DNA of 64,000 nt from assembly GCF_028583425.1 (NCBI RefSeq), contig NC_072802.1:14393926-14457925 (forward strand), in the 5' to 3' direction. Numbering within the stretch: position 1 is the stretch's first letter; each line of letters starts with the position of its first letter. The notes beneath the pieces were generated by a model. It was not told where the DNA came from, ran no database searches, and was given only the letters and a program-made list of their open reading frames with translations. The DNA comes from Eublepharis macularius (taxonomy: Eukaryota > Chordata > Lepidosauria > Squamata > Eublepharidae). Made by a program: the position numbers and the translations under genes. Shown piece by piece: positions 21,125 through 32,069 of the stretch.

Positions 21125-22049
21125 TAGGGATGTGCACTAAAAAAAATCGTATTATTTGGATCTGGGATTCAGGAATCCAATAAATATCAGTATTCCCAAT
21201 ATCTGGGTCCAAAAATACCAGTTTATTATTTGGATTCAGGATTTATTTGGGAATCCGAATATATTCAGCTATATTATTCCCTGTGGGGGAATCTTTCGAG
21301 GGGGGAGCTTGGGGGGTATTTTGGGGCCAAACCACCATCAAAATTGCAGCAGAGTGAGGCCTGGCTGTCGTCTGACACCCCCCCCCCTCCACGTTTCAAG
21401 AAATTCTCTATGAAAGAATCTTTGTGATTGGACAGACAGTTGAATAGGCTCTCCCTAACTTACTGCATTCTCTAGTGAGTGTCCCTCCCTCCCATCCACC
21501 CTGCTGTCTCCTGGGAAAGGGAGAATCCACTGGCTTCTCCAAGGCAAAGAAGCAAACACCAAACACAAAGAGCAATCACTGACTCATCCCCAAAAGAACT
21601 AACCAAGTTGAATAGAACTAGAGATCCTCCGCAAAACCAACTTTTGAGGCTTCAGCTATTTGCAACAGCTTTCCCCCCCACCCTTAGCTTTTGGAGGTTT
21701 CCTCTCCCCAACAGACAACAGTGGAGTGTGGCTGGGGAGGGGGGCACATGTTCAGAGGCCCATAGAATTAGACCCCTTGATTTTCTTGAAACTGGGTGGC
21801 CGGGGGGGGGGGAGTTTCAGATGACTGCCAGCCCGCAATGCGCTGCAATTTTGGTGTAGTTTGATCCAAAAATGTCCCCTAGCAAGATTCAGTTATTTCT
21901 GAGTATTTTCAGAATTAGCCAGAAAGGCCCATATGGGTCTATCTGAGAATCCCAGATTTGATTGGGATTCCCAGATATACTGGGAAAATACTGTTAAGGG
22001 TTTTTTTGTGTACATTTTTGGACTATATATATCATATTGCACACCCCTA
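21125..22049. mobile_element. hAT-type non-autonomous element, 925 bp
   Basis: The left end is TAGGGATGTGC and the right end GCACACCCCTA, inverted with one mismatch. A perfect 8-bp duplication, ATTTGGAA, lies at 21117-21124 and 22050-22057. The outer 150 bp on each side have repeated AT-rich stretches around ggatttggatt that pair across the element. No transposase reading frame is visible. Relatives with similar ends are at 38078-39440, 53100-53933 and 54990-55481. Confidence 0.85.
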
Positions 22050-22554
22050 ATTTGGAACTTACCTTGCGGCATGGGCAATTTTCATGGTTAGTTGATGTAG
22101 TAAAAGATTATTCTCTAACATACAGAAATGGTAGGCTAGAAATGTTGAAATGCTGATGCCTTTCTTCGAGCAGCTTTGGATTTGGTATCTCTCAGTTCTT
22201 TATGGGAAAAGTTGAACTCCACCTTTGTTCCTAAGGCTTTTGGCCCTGATTAAGAATTTATATACTAGGAATACTTAACAGTTAAATTTTTTTAATATGA
22301 ATTCATCTCCAAGATGAATAAGAATCGAAAAAGTAGTATGGCAAAGATGTGTCCTAAATCCACACTTATTCAACTTTTATATATAATTTCTTCCCAAATT
22401 TGCAAAATAATATTCATATACCATACTTAGCAAATCGTCCTATACCAGTGCTTTTATATGCCGATGATTTAGTTCTCAGCCAAACCCCAATTGGCTTGAA
22501 GAAACTTATGAATGACTTCTGTGGTTTTTTGCTCGAGAGCAAGTGACAATTAAT

Positions 22555-22693
22555 TTTTGCTCCCCTTCACTGGCAATTTTCAAAAAGAGGCTGGATGAAT
22601 ATTTGTCAGGGATGCTTTAGGCTCATCCTGCATTGGGCAGGGGTTTGGACTAGAAGGTCTGTATGGCCCCTTCCAACTCTGTGATTCTGTGAA
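22555..22693 (+). mobile_element. CR1 LINE 3' end inserted in another LINE
   Basis: It carries the CR1 C-terminal coding end (CTTCACTGGCAATTTTCAAA, frame SLAIFKKRLD) and the CR1 3' end GTATGGCCCCTTCCAACTCT plus GATTCTGTGA. Near-identical short flanks (aattttgct-like) at about 22549 and 22693 suggest a target-site duplication. It splits the older LINE at 22330-24000. Confidence 0.65.
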
Positions 22694-22856
22694 TTTTGCT
22701 AAAAAAAAGATCTTGAAATTCTTAGTCAAGATGTCTGAAGGAACATTCCTGGCAAATTTACGGAGAAACTATTGAAGAAGTTAAGATAGTTTAAATATCT
22801 TGGTGTTACCTTTAGTTATAATTTTTCCTGAAACTTCCATATAAATTTTATCATAA

Positions 22857-23047
22857 GAGCCAAGCTACAAGTGATGTAGGGTTGCCAGGCCCCCTCGATC
22901 TCCCAGCGGGAGATTGAGACCTGGCTCTTACCTGGAGGGGTAATGGAGAGCCAAGCTGTAAAACCAGGACACCTACATTTCCCATCAAAACTTGAGGGAA
23001 GCTGACAAGTGTCCAACCTGTGTCAGGCGTCACTTGTAGCTTGGCTC
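22857..23047. mobile_element. 191-bp MITE with GAGCCAAGCTACAAGTGA ends
   Basis: The left end GAGCCAAGCTACAAGTGA and its perfect inverse TCACTTGTAGCTTGGCTC at the right define 18-bp TIRs. TAA at 22854-22856 and 23048-23050 is a candidate 3-bp duplication. It interrupts the LINE frame (the LINE resumes at KKTQMT-like sequence), so it is a later insertion. Confidence 0.75.
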
Positions 23048-24054
23048 TAAGAAAGACCCAAATGACATTGATCATTCTTAACAACTTCTTTTATTCTAAA
23101 GGTGGCCAATTTATCCCACTTATGTTAAAGTTATACAAGGCCATCATTGTTCTTAAATTGCTTTATGTTTCCCCAATTTGGGTAAGTGGACCATTGGATC
23201 CTCTTGATAAGTTCCAGCAAACTTTCTTCTTTAAAATTCTTTCTCTCCTTCCAGTGTATCTTTACCCATGGTGTGGCTAGAACTTGGACTCCCCCAGATT
23301 TCAACATTAGCATGGTACCATGCTATCAAGTTCAAATTATCACTTTGTGAACCTAATGTTCTACCATCCTTACTGCAATTAGTAACAGCAGACTCCTGAC
23401 TGGAAACTTGGCTCAGCCCCAAATCCCAGGTTTAGGAATAATTTTACAAATTCCTAAATTTTAGGAATTCATGTTAAAAAAAAATCTTAACTGTATGAAA
23501 TTACTTAAAAAAAATTGAGCTAAGATAAAATTTCAAGTTGATTGGAAATGCTCCCCTATTTATTTCCATTTATCCTGTCAGAAAATGCTTGAGTTATCTG
23601 AATATTTTTTTTATCTACTGTTCCAAAGTATCGTCGCTCTTTCAAATTACTTAGATGCAGTGCATTACCTTCCACTGAGATGAAGGGCTGTTTTAGTAGA
23701 ATCCCTCCCTTGAAACGCTTCTATATTTACTGTAAAGATCAAGTTGATTCAATTGCCCATGTTCTTTTTAGTTGCCCTTGTTACATTTCACTTCGTAACC
23801 AATATATTAATCTTCGGACTGACTGGCTACAGAACATTTTAGAAAAACAGAAACTAAAGATGTTATTGTCAGGCAAGATAAAAAAAGTGCACATGTGATT
23901 TAGCCATATGGAGTTATAAACTATCCATAAAATACTTGGATGTATGGTTTGTAGGCTGTCAAGTTACAGAGAAAGGAAAGGAGATGTTGAGATGCATTCC
24001 CAGAGCATCTTTAATATTATTCACATTTAACATTATTCAGATTATTATTAAGAT

Positions 24055-24211
24055 CGGTAGCCGTGTTAGTCTGTTGGTAGCAGTAGAAAAGAGCAAGAGT
24101 CTAGTAGCGCTTAACAAAATTTGTGGTAGAGGATAAGCTCATACCCTACCACAAATTTTGTTAGTCTTATAGGTGCTACTGGCCTCTTGTTCTTTTCTAC
24201 TGCTACAGATT
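24055..24211. repeat. Snap-back pair of dispersed repeat R1
   Basis: 24064-24125 reads R1 backwards (GTAGCAGTAGAAAAGAGCAA and then ACAAAATTTGTGGTAG). 24146-24211 reads it forwards with the inverse of the same segments. The loop is about 20 bp. The two arms are more similar to each other than to most other R1 copies. Confidence 0.65.
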
Positions 24212-24220
24212 ATTATTAAA

Positions 24221-24484
24221 GGTCAAGGTAGTCCCCTGTGCAAGCAACCTAGTCATTGCTGACCCTTGGGGGGACGTCGCATCACGATGTTTTCTTGGCA
24301 GACTTTTTACGGGGTGGTTTGCCATTGCTTTCCCCAGTCATCTACACTTTACTCCCAGGAAACTGGGTACTCATTTTACCGACCTCAGAAGGATGGAAGG
24401 CTGAGTCAACCTTGAGCTGGCTACCTGAACCCAGCTTCCGCCAGGATCGAACTCAGGTCGTGAGCAGAGCTTGTACTGCAGTAT
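24221..24484 (-). mobile_element. tRNA-derived SINE with a GGCAATGGCAAACC body
   Basis: It is the inverse of the element at 13094-13388. Minus strand: tRNA-like head with GAGTTCGATCCTGGCGGAAG, then TTGACTCAGCCTTCCATCC, the GGCAAACCACCCCG module, and a tail ending GACTACCTTGACC. Confidence 0.65.
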
Positions 24485-25911
24485 CATATATATTCAGATT
24501 TCAAGATTTCTTTTGATATTATCTGTAATACAGTTTGCATTGGGTGATAGCCCCTTGCCTAAAGCTATCCTGTAAGAACTGTGGCATCAGCTCTCAGATA
24601 GGGCTGCATCTAAAATATAGCTTACTAACTTTAGAGTTGGGATGTTAATAAAGCAGCTAGTTAGATATTGTTAATAGACTGCATGTTGCTTCTGTGTAGT
24701 CCATTAATATGAGGGCCCCTTGCTCAGCTACTCTGCATGAGCCAGGGTTGATCTTTCCCATGCTCTCTCTCCCCACTTAATTATGTATATCTCTTATATG
24801 GGAGCACTTATCCTCTGCCCAGCTCTTTCCAGAAGGCTTCTGCAGCCTACCTTCCTCATAATTCTATATGATCCATATTCTCCAATTGTACACTTGTGTA
24901 ACAGCAAAAATCCCAAGTTTAGGAATAAACACAAAGCAAATATATAAATGCAGTCAGCACAGATCTAGAACTGCCAGCTTGTCAGAAGTCTATGTGCTGG
25001 TAGTACAGTGGTAGCTACTTTCGCAGTGTAGCGCACCAGTGTGTGCTCTGAGCACAAATGAATGTGATGCGTGCTGTTCCTGGTTTGTTATTGGGCTTAC
25101 TCCCTCTCGCAAGCAGAGCCACCATCTTCCTGGTTTAGTCACTGTGATACGCCGGATGCCTGTTTTTCCAGGGGCTGAATTCAGATGGCATTGACGAGCT
25201 GTAATTAAACTTCGATTGAGCACAAACACCGAGTTTGCTGTGCTTGCACACTTGACTCACTCCTCCCCATTCCCCCTTCTTGTGTGTAGCGTTTGGTTAA
25301 AAGTGGTTTGATGAAGCTTCCAATTTGTCTTTTCTGTCCAAATAAATTAGAGTTTATTCTCCCCTACAAGCTGGTATTTTAGACCTCAGAGAGCTCACAA
25401 GCATAGCAAGAAGCTGTGTTTGTACCTGGCCTGAGGTTAATTAACATCTTGCTGTGACAACTGAATGCATCCTGTAACTGCTTAATTCTGGTTTAGAATC
25501 TCAAGAGCTGGGAAGGAAATAGTGCCTAATTTCTTCAGATTCCTGCATTTGGGAAATAATAACAAATTTGAGTTCCTAAACCCGGAAGTCTAATGGAGGG
25601 GTGGGTGGGATGAAGGGAAGGTACGAGCCTAAGAATTAATCAGAGTTGTGTTACTTATAAACTAATTCTGGTTTGCTTGTTGTGACACCTGAATGGAACT
25701 TCAGACACTGTTAACTATGATTTTATTGAATTACTTTCCTTTATCAAATATATCAGCCCCACAACTTTTGGCTATTGGAAAAAATTAGAAATGGTTATAG
25801 CATATATTAACACAAAATATTTTTTTTAGTGTTCAGTGATTGTAAACAAACATGCTAAATTGGATCCTAGTTGATTTGCACCAGAAAATTTCTCAAGTTA
25901 GAATTTTCTAG

Positions 25912-25926
25912 CAAATCTACATTATT
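25912..25926. repeat. L1 target-site duplication, 3' side
   Basis: CAAATCTACATTATT is repeated exactly at 32070-32084. The last two Ts may belong to the poly(A) tail read on this strand, so the true duplication is 13-15 bp. Confidence 0.9.
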
Positions 25927-26605
25927 TTTTTTTTGAAAATTTTTTTTATTGGGTTAGAATCCGTTATTTTTACATTTACATTCAGTTTTTCCCAAATTTT
26001 TCATTTCTAACCCCCTCCCTTTCCCCCCCTTTTGTTGACTTCCAACAGCTTTCCCACCCTTTGTCCCTTTTCCCTTACTTCTATTAATTTCCTCTATCTA
26101 AAACAGATATACATTCTCCATTATGTTAGGCAGTACATCCTTAACTACTTTTCTTGTTATATACCCAAACTGTAAGTCTTTGTTTCCATCTTGGATAAAC
26201 AATTTATCCCATTTTCCATTTTTAAATATTTCTATATATCATAAACCTATATATCATAAACCATAAAAATCTTACATTTAAATCAAACAATTTGACTTAT
26301 TCTCTATATATTACTCATTCTATCTTTTTATGGTAATTCTATATAGCTCATCACATAGTCAATCAATTTGACTCTTCTGTATATTCAGTTTGGTGCATTA
26401 TATAGATCTTATCAAAGAAAGAAAATACTGTTGGTTACTCAATCCTTATATTTAAACCTTATCATTAATTATTTTCTATCAATGTTCTATCTATTAACCT
26501 ATATATATCTATATATATATCAATCTGTTAATCTAACTGCTTATAAATTCGCATTTATCTCTTCCTCCCCCGGTAAAGTCACCCCCCTCTACATTTTATT
26601 ATACT

Positions 26606-29600
26606 TCAGTAGTTCTCAAACTGCCACAGTTTTCCTCCCACCTCCCATTTCTTCTCCAAATATTGTTTCAGCTTCTCCCAGTCTGTGTTAAACTGCCCTG
26701 AGTCCAGATTTCTCAGTTTTCTTGTCATCTTGTCCATTTCGGCCATGTACAGCAATTTGTAGATCCAATCTTCAATAGTTGGCACTTCTCGTACTTTCCA
26801 TTTTTGCGCATACAAAAGTCTAGCTGCTGCTGTCATATAAAATATTAACGTCCTATGATGGGCTGGAATTCCCTCCATTCCCAAGTTTAGTAGCAGGAGT
26901 TCTGGGTTCTTATTTATTTGAAACTGTAAAATTTCACTCATTTCTCTTATTATTTCCCCCCAGTACTGCCTGGCTACCTCACATGACCACCACATATGAT
27001 AGAGGGAGCCCTCAAGCTTCTTACATTTCCAGCATTTATTAGAAGTGTTCAAATTCCCTAGCGCAATCTTCTTTGGTGTCATGTACCAACGGTAGATCAT
27101 TTTGTAAATGTTCTCTTTAATATTAGTACATGTCGTTGTCTTCATTGTAGTTTTCCACAAGTATTCCCATGCCTCCATTGTTATTTCTTTATTAAAATTT
27201 ATAGCCCATTTCATCATCTGTGTTTTAACTGTCTCGTCCTCGGTATACCATTTCAACAGTACTTGGTATACCTTGGATATTCTTTTCTTGTCTTCTTTAA
27301 GAAGGGTCTGCTCTAGTTCCGAGTTCTCTGTTCGTATACCCCCCTTTACAGAGTCCAAATTATATAAGTCTCTGATCTGTCTATACTGGAACCAGTCGTA
27401 ATTGGGTGATAGTTCCTCTTGCGTCTTTATTCTAAGTTTAGATGCTTCAGTTTTAGTTATTTCTTTGTACGTTAAACATTGTTGTTCATTATCAACAGCT
27501 CTCGGGTCTATCACCTCATATGGAACCACCCACAAGGGGGTTCCTTCTTGTAAGTAAATTCTGTACTTCTTCCAGATTATATATAGACTTCTCCGTACAA
27601 AATGGTGCAGGAACATCGAGTTGACCTTTACTTTGTCATGCCATAGGTATGCGTGCCATCCAAAAATTTTTTTATATCCCTCTAGGGCTAATAGTTTCTT
27701 GTTCTTTAGTGTCATCCACTCTTTCAACCAAACTAGGCAGATTGCATCATGGTAAAGTCTCAGATTGGGCAGTTGCATTCCGCCTCTTTCCTTTGCATCT
27801 TGTAAAACTTTTACTTTCACTCGAGGCTTCTTGCCTGCCCAAACAAAATCTGATATTTTCCTCTGCCATTTTTCAAATTGTTTAGAGTCTCTGATGATTG
27901 GTATTGTCTGTAGCAAAAACATTACTCTTGGTAACACATTCATCTTAACTGCTGCAATCCTGCCCAACCATGACAAATTCAGTCTATTCCATTTGATCAA
28001 GTCTCTCTCTATCTGAGTCCATAGTTTTTCATAGTTGTTTTTGAATAAGTCTATATTCTTTGCAGTCAGTTCAACTCCCAAATATTTCACTTTGCTTGTT
28101 ACTTCACAATCCGTTGTTTCTGTTAACAATTGTTGTTTCTGCTTAATCATATTTTTACATAATATCTTTGACTTCTTTTTGTTGATATAAAAACCTGCCA
28201 AGTCTCCAAACTCCTTAATCTTATCTATCACTTTTGGCATGTTCTCCAATGGGTCCTCTACAATTAACATTATGTCATCCGCGAATGCTCTGACCTTGTA
28301 TGAATAGTCCTTTATTTTTATTCCATGAATTTCCTCACCTTGACGTATTTGTATCATCAGAATCTCCAATACTAAAATGAACAACAATGGAGATAACGGG
28401 CAACCTTGTCTTGTTCCTTTACTAATCGTCAATTTCTTGGTCAATTCATCATTCACTACAATTGCTGCAGTCTGGTCTCTGTAAATTTCCTTAATTGCTC
28501 TGATGAATCTTTCTCCCAATTGTAGCTTTTCCATAGTGGCAAACATAAAGTCCCAGTTTAAATTGTCAAACACTTTTTCAGCGTCTACAAAGAAGAAACC
28601 AACCTCTTTGTCACAACGCTTATCATAATATTCAATAGCATTGATCACTGTCCTTAAATTGTCTCTTATTTGTCTGTCTGGCAAAAAGCCTGCTTGTTCC
28701 TCCTCTATGACTTCCGAGAGCCACCCCTTCAATCTCTCCGCCAATATCTTCGCAAAAATTTTATAGTCATTATTGAGTAGTGATATAGGTCTATAATTTT
28801 TCACGTTAGTCAGGTCTTGGCCCTCTTTTGGGATCAATGATATATTCGCTTCACTCCAAGTATCTGGAATCCTTTGATCCCTAAAAACTCCATTCATCAC
28901 CTCTTTTAGGAATGGTGCCAGTTCATTGGCCATTGTCTTATAAAATTTAGCCGTAAGTCCATCTGGCCCTGGCGCCTTTCCTAGATTTGCGGATTGTATT
29001 GCCTTGCTTATTTCCTCGTCAGTTACTTCACTGTTCAACTTATTTCTCCAAGCTTCCGAGATTTCTGGAAGTTTGGTTTTCTCCAAATATGATGCTATTG
29101 ATTCTTTGTTTACTTCTTTTTTATTATACAGCTTAGCGTAGAATTTATAAAAGGCTCTACTAATGGTAGTCTGCTCCAAATACGTTTTGTTATCTTCACA
29201 GATTTTATTTATTATTTTCTTTTCCCTTTTCTTCTTCAATTGCCATGCCAGGTATTTCCCAGGTTTGTTAGCACCCTCAAACGCTTTTTGATTCAGTCTT
29301 TTAAGATTCCACTCCAATTCTTTATTGCTCATTGCTGTTAGCTGTTCTTGAAGTATTTTGATTTCCTGGTATACCTTCTTTTTCCCTGGTCTCTTTTTTA
29401 GCTGTATTTCTTTGGCTTTTATTTTCTCCTCAATCTCTTGTCTTTTCTCCTCTTTCTTCTTTCTTGCTCTACCATTTAAGTCCATTAGTATGCCCCTTAC
29501 AACCGCCTTGTACGCATCCCAAACTTTGTTGGTTGGTACTTCTTTATTCACGTTGTATTGTATAAAAAACTTTGTCTCTCTTCTCAGTATTTCCATATTC

Positions 29601-30367
29601 TCTCTTTCCTGTAACAAGTCCTCATTTATTCTCCATGCTTTCCTTTTTCTCCTTTTTCCAAATTTCCACATAATTGGGTTGTGATCTGAGCCTACCATCG
29701 GCATTATTTCTACCTCCTTAGTCCATAACGCTAAGTCTTTTGAGGCCCAGATCATATCAGTTCTTGATAATGTAGAATGCCTTGCAGAATAGAAAGTAAA
29801 CTGTCTACTTTTAGGATATTCTCTCCTCCATACATCTTCGAGAGTCTCTTGTTGAATCAACTCAAAAAAAAACTTTGGTAATAGTCCTCTTTTCTTTTGT
29901 GCCGTTGTAGTCTTTTTGTCTAGCTCCAAATCTGTCACTCCATTGAAGTCTCCAGCAAGAATTATCTGGTCATATACAAGATCGTCTAAATGCTTCCTTA
30001 AATCCTCAAAGAAGCTTTCTTTTGCACCGTTAGGTGCATAAAGTCCGACTACCAACACTCTCTTTAAATTCCAAATGCATTCCACTGCTACAAATCTAGC
30101 TTCCACATCTCTCATAACAAATTTTGGCTGTAGCTCCTCTTTTATATACAACACCACTCCTCTTTTTTTCTTGTTAGAGGCCGCTACAAATTCTTTGCCC
30201 AGTTTTCCAGATTTTAAATATTTTACATCCTGTTTTCTAATATGGGTCTCTTGCAAACAAACAATATCACATTTTTGTTTTAGTAGCCAATGAAAAATAT
30301 TTTTCCTCTTATTCGGTGAGTTTAGTCCATTTACATTCCAAGATAATACTTTACACTCCATACTCAT
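26606..30367 (-). CDS. L1 ORF2: endonuclease and reverse transcriptase (1253 aa)
   Basis: This protein nicks target DNA and copies the L1 RNA at the nick (target-primed reverse transcription). The AP-type endonuclease spans residues 1-235. Visible catalytic positions are N13 region (SWNVNGL), E40 (LQETH), Y110, D140 and N142 (GDFNG), D204 (SRTDMIW) and S227-D228-H229. Each matches a required residue in L1 endonucleases. The RT domain (about 440-800) has KAPGPDGL, the DAEKVFD box and the FADD active site at 695-698. Near the C-terminus CWKCKK...HMWWSC is the Cys/His knuckle (CX2CX8HX4C). Length is typical for L1. The start codon overlaps the ORF1 stop as ATGA (30364-30367), so translation by termination-reinitiation is plausible. 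No stop or frameshift is seen. Confidence 0.95.
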   Translation of the reverse strand: MSMECKVLSWNVNGLNSPNKRKNIFHWLLKQKCDIVCLQETHIRKQDVKYLKSGKLGKEFVAASNKKKRGVVLYIKEELQPKFVMRDVEARFVAVECIWNLKRVLVVGLYAPNGAKESFFEDLRKHLDDLVYDQIILAGDFNGVTDLELDKKTTTAQKKRGLLPKFFFELIQQETLEDVWRREYPKSRQFTFYSARHSTLSRTDMIWASKDLALWTKEVEIMPMVGSDHNPIMWKFGKRRKRKAWRINEDLLQERENMEILRRETKFFIQYNVNKEVPTNKVWDAYKAVVRGILMDLNGRARKKKEEKRQEIEEKIKAKEIQLKKRPGKKKVYQEIKILQEQLTAMSNKELEWNLKRLNQKAFEGANKPGKYLAWQLKKKREKKIINKICEDNKTYLEQTTISRAFYKFYAKLYNKKEVNKESIASYLEKTKLPEISEAWRNKLNSEVTDEEISKAIQSANLGKAPGPDGLTAKFYKTMANELAPFLKEVMNGVFRDQRIPDTWSEANISLIPKEGQDLTNVKNYRPISLLNNDYKIFAKILAERLKGWLSEVIEEEQAGFLPDRQIRDNLRTVINAIEYYDKRCDKEVGFFFVDAEKVFDNLNWDFMFATMEKLQLGERFIRAIKEIYRDQTAAIVVNDELTKKLTISKGTRQGCPLSPLLFILVLEILMIQIRQGEEIHGIKIKDYSYKVRAFADDIMLIVEDPLENMPKVIDKIKEFGDLAGFYINKKKSKILCKNMIKQKQQLLTETTDCEVTSKVKYLGVELTAKNIDLFKNNYEKLWTQIERDLIKWNRLNLSWLGRIAAVKMNVLPRVMFLLQTIPIIRDSKQFEKWQRKISDFVWAGKKPRVKVKVLQDAKERGGMQLPNLRLYHDAICLVWLKEWMTLKNKKLLALEGYKKIFGWHAYLWHDKVKVNSMFLHHFVRRSLYIIWKKYRIYLQEGTPLWVVPYEVIDPRAVDNEQQCLTYKEITKTEASKLRIKTQEELSPNYDWFQYRQIRDLYNLDSVKGGIRTENSELEQTLLKEDKKRISKVYQVLLKWYTEDETVKTQMMKWAINFNKEITMEAWEYLWKTTMKTTTCTNIKENIYKMIYRWYMTPKKIALGNLNTSNKCWKCKKLEGSLYHMWWSCEVARQYWGEIIREMSEILQFQINKNPELLLLNLGMEGIPAHHRTLIFYMTAAARLLYAQKWKVREVPTIEDWIYKLLYMAEMDKMTRKLRNLDSGQFNTDWEKLKQYLEKKWEVGGKLWQFENY

Positions 30368-31251
30368 AGTTTTGTTGGTAAGTCTTTTTCATTGTCCTTA
30401 ATAAATCGCTCCATCTCTCGCTCAGATCTGATGCGTTTTTTTGCCCCTCCAAACTCAAAGGACACTCCTTCCGGTAGCTCCCATCTGTACCTGATTTTCA
30501 TGTCCTTCAAAATCTGAATTAGCACTTTGTATTTTTTCCGGTCCAATAACACTGATCTGGGCAGTTCCTTCATTATAATGATCGTCTTGCCATCAATCTC
30601 CAATGGATCTTGAAACTGTTTTGTCACAATCCTCTCTTTCATATTTCGTGTTGTAAACTGCACAATCACATCCCTTGGTAATTTCCTCTGGGTTGCAATT
30701 CTCGAATTCACACAGTATGCCACATCTAGGATAGCCACAACTTCCTCCTCCTCCTTCCCCAGGTATTCAGCCAACACCTCAGTCATCTGTTCTTGCGCTG
30801 ACTTCCCTTCCACTTCTGGCAGGCCACGAAAACGTAGCTGCTTCTCCATATGTTTAGTTTCTGCAACTGACATTCTCCCCTTCACCAATCTCATCTCTGT
30901 TTGTTGCATGTCTGCTAAATTCTCCATCGCGTCTTCTACTGTTTTGACTCTCTGCTGCGTTCCTTGTAGTTCACTTCGTATTGTTTCCATACCTTTTTTC
31001 ACTTCTGACAGCTCCGATTTTACTGTCTGTGTAACCTCTTTAACCTCTTTTATCAGCTCCAATTTCGTGTCCTTGAGTTCTTTAATCATATCTAAAAGTT
31101 TTTTATCCAAGTTTTTATCCAGGTTTTCTATTGCCGATTGCCACTCTTTTTTTGACATTGTGGGGCTTGCTTTAGCTCGCTCCCACGAATCCGCTCTCTT
31201 CCTTAACTCCGTGGCGTAAAATTTAACGTTTTTCTGTTTTAAATGTCCCAA
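30364..31251 (-). CDS. L1 ORF1: RNA-binding coiled-coil protein (295 aa)
   Basis: The L1 ORF1 protein binds element RNA as a trimer and is needed with ORF2 for retrotransposition. Residues 1-40 are basic, residues about 40-135 form a heptad-rich coiled coil (IENLDKNLDKKLLDMIKELK onward), and residues about 137-205 form the RRM beginning KQLRFRGLPE with ...RDVIVQF. A basic C-terminal domain follows to 295. The size is close to that of other vertebrate L1 ORF1 proteins. It ends with the TGA that overlaps the ORF2 start by 4 bp. The start at 31251 is the first ATG of the open frame after the 5'UTR. Confidence 0.92.
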   Translation of the reverse strand: MGHLKQKNVKFYATELRKRADSWERAKASPTMSKKEWQSAIENLDKNLDKKLLDMIKELKDTKLELIKEVKEVTQTVKSELSEVKKGMETIRSELQGTQQRVKTVEDAMENLADMQQTEMRLVKGRMSVAETKHMEKQLRFRGLPEVEGKSAQEQMTEVLAEYLGKEEEEVVAILDVAYCVNSRIATQRKLPRDVIVQFTTRNMKERIVTKQFQDPLEIDGKTIIIMKELPRSVLLDRKKYKVLIQILKDMKIRYRWELPEGVSFEFGGAKKRIRSEREMERFIKDNEKDLPTKL

Positions 31252-32069
31252 TCTTCTTGTAAAAATTAAATTTTAAAGAGTCCAAAATGTCGGGCGTCTT
31301 TTCTCTATGGTTTCTCTATGATTTTGTAATCCAAGATGGCCTACTTCCTCTTCCGCTGAAGCCGCGACCCTTCCCCTTTCAAAAATGGCGATTCCCTACT
31401 TCCTGTCCTCCGGCAAGGGCCGCTTCTCTCCAGCCACTCTATTGTTATTACACACTTCCTGTCTCCCGTCTTCCCACAGCAGAACTCGCGATGGTGTCTT
31501 TTTCTCACAGCTCCAAAGCCACAGGTATTCAAAACAATAGTCCGATTTCTTTAATAACTTCTTTAAACTTAGTCTCTTTTCAAATACAATTCCTGCCGAG
31601 TCTTCCCCTCCTTTTCACTAGTCTGTTGCAGTTTAAAAATCTACTTTTTTTCTTCTCTGTTTTTATCAATCTGTCCCGTATCAGAAGATAGTGATCTTTA
31701 CCTTCTCTTCACTTTTCTCGGGTTGTAATCGCTGTTTCGATTTTAAGTTCTCCTCTCAGCTTCTTCCCCCAATCGAAGCTTGGGTATGTAGGTCTTATGC
31801 CAGCCGAATTGGCCCCAAAACTGCCGCAGAGATTATAGCCGACCCGTCGCAAGGTGGGACCTCAAGGATCGGGAGGGGACCCGTTGTGTAGAGCCCCCCC
31901 TCGTCCGAGATCTAGCTCACCCTAGGGTCTTGAGCGTTCTTTGCCTGCTCCCCGCCTGAGAGCAGTCGGCCGCGGGCTATTTTCACCCCATCGGCCGGTT
32001 AAAACGGCAGTCCGGTCAGCTCCGCAAATGGAGCTGCGTTAGACCTCCATGGATCCCAAACCGGAAGTC
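31252..32069 (-). promoter_or_regulatory. L1 5'UTR with internal promoter
   Basis: The 818 bp before ORF1 are GC-rich at the 5' end (31850-32069) with several CpGs. The end is sharply defined by the target-site duplication. L1 transcription starts from an internal promoter in this region. No specific factor site is claimed. Antisense ORFs on the plus strand here (for example 31287-31691) have no recognised product. Confidence 0.75.

Larger units (their letters stand above)
22330..24000 (+). mobile_element. Degenerate non-LTR LINE, RT and C-terminal fragments
   Basis: Plus-strand frames show LLYADDLVLSQ (about 22448-22480), the reverse transcriptase active-site box. A FKYLGVTF-like segment follows at about 22790-22815, and at about 23720-23790 DSIAHVLFSCPCY resembles the Cys/His end of such LINEs. 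The pieces are interrupted by a CR1 fragment and a small DNA transposon and by many stops. The clade is not resolved by eye. Confidence 0.55.
25927..32069 (-). mobile_element. Full-length L1 LINE retrotransposon
   Basis: About 6.14 kb in antisense orientation in SMARCA1 intron 1. In its own 5' to 3' order it has a roughly 818-bp GC-rich 5'UTR (31252-32069, starting GGACTTCCGGTTTGG), ORF1 (31251-30364), ORF2 (30367-26606), a roughly 670-bp 3'UTR with a G-rich polypurine tract (26009-26036), and a short poly(A) seen as T10 at 25925-25934. A 15-bp direct repeat flanks it. Both ORFs are uninterrupted. Full length, open frames and an exact duplication together indicate a young copy. Whether it is active cannot be told from sequence. 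Confidence 0.95.

Noticed and set aside
31287-31691. A 134-codon plus-strand ORF in the L1 5'UTR, reminiscent of primate antisense ORF0.
   Set aside because: Position alone is suggestive. There is no visible similarity, and such ORFs arise easily in this composition.
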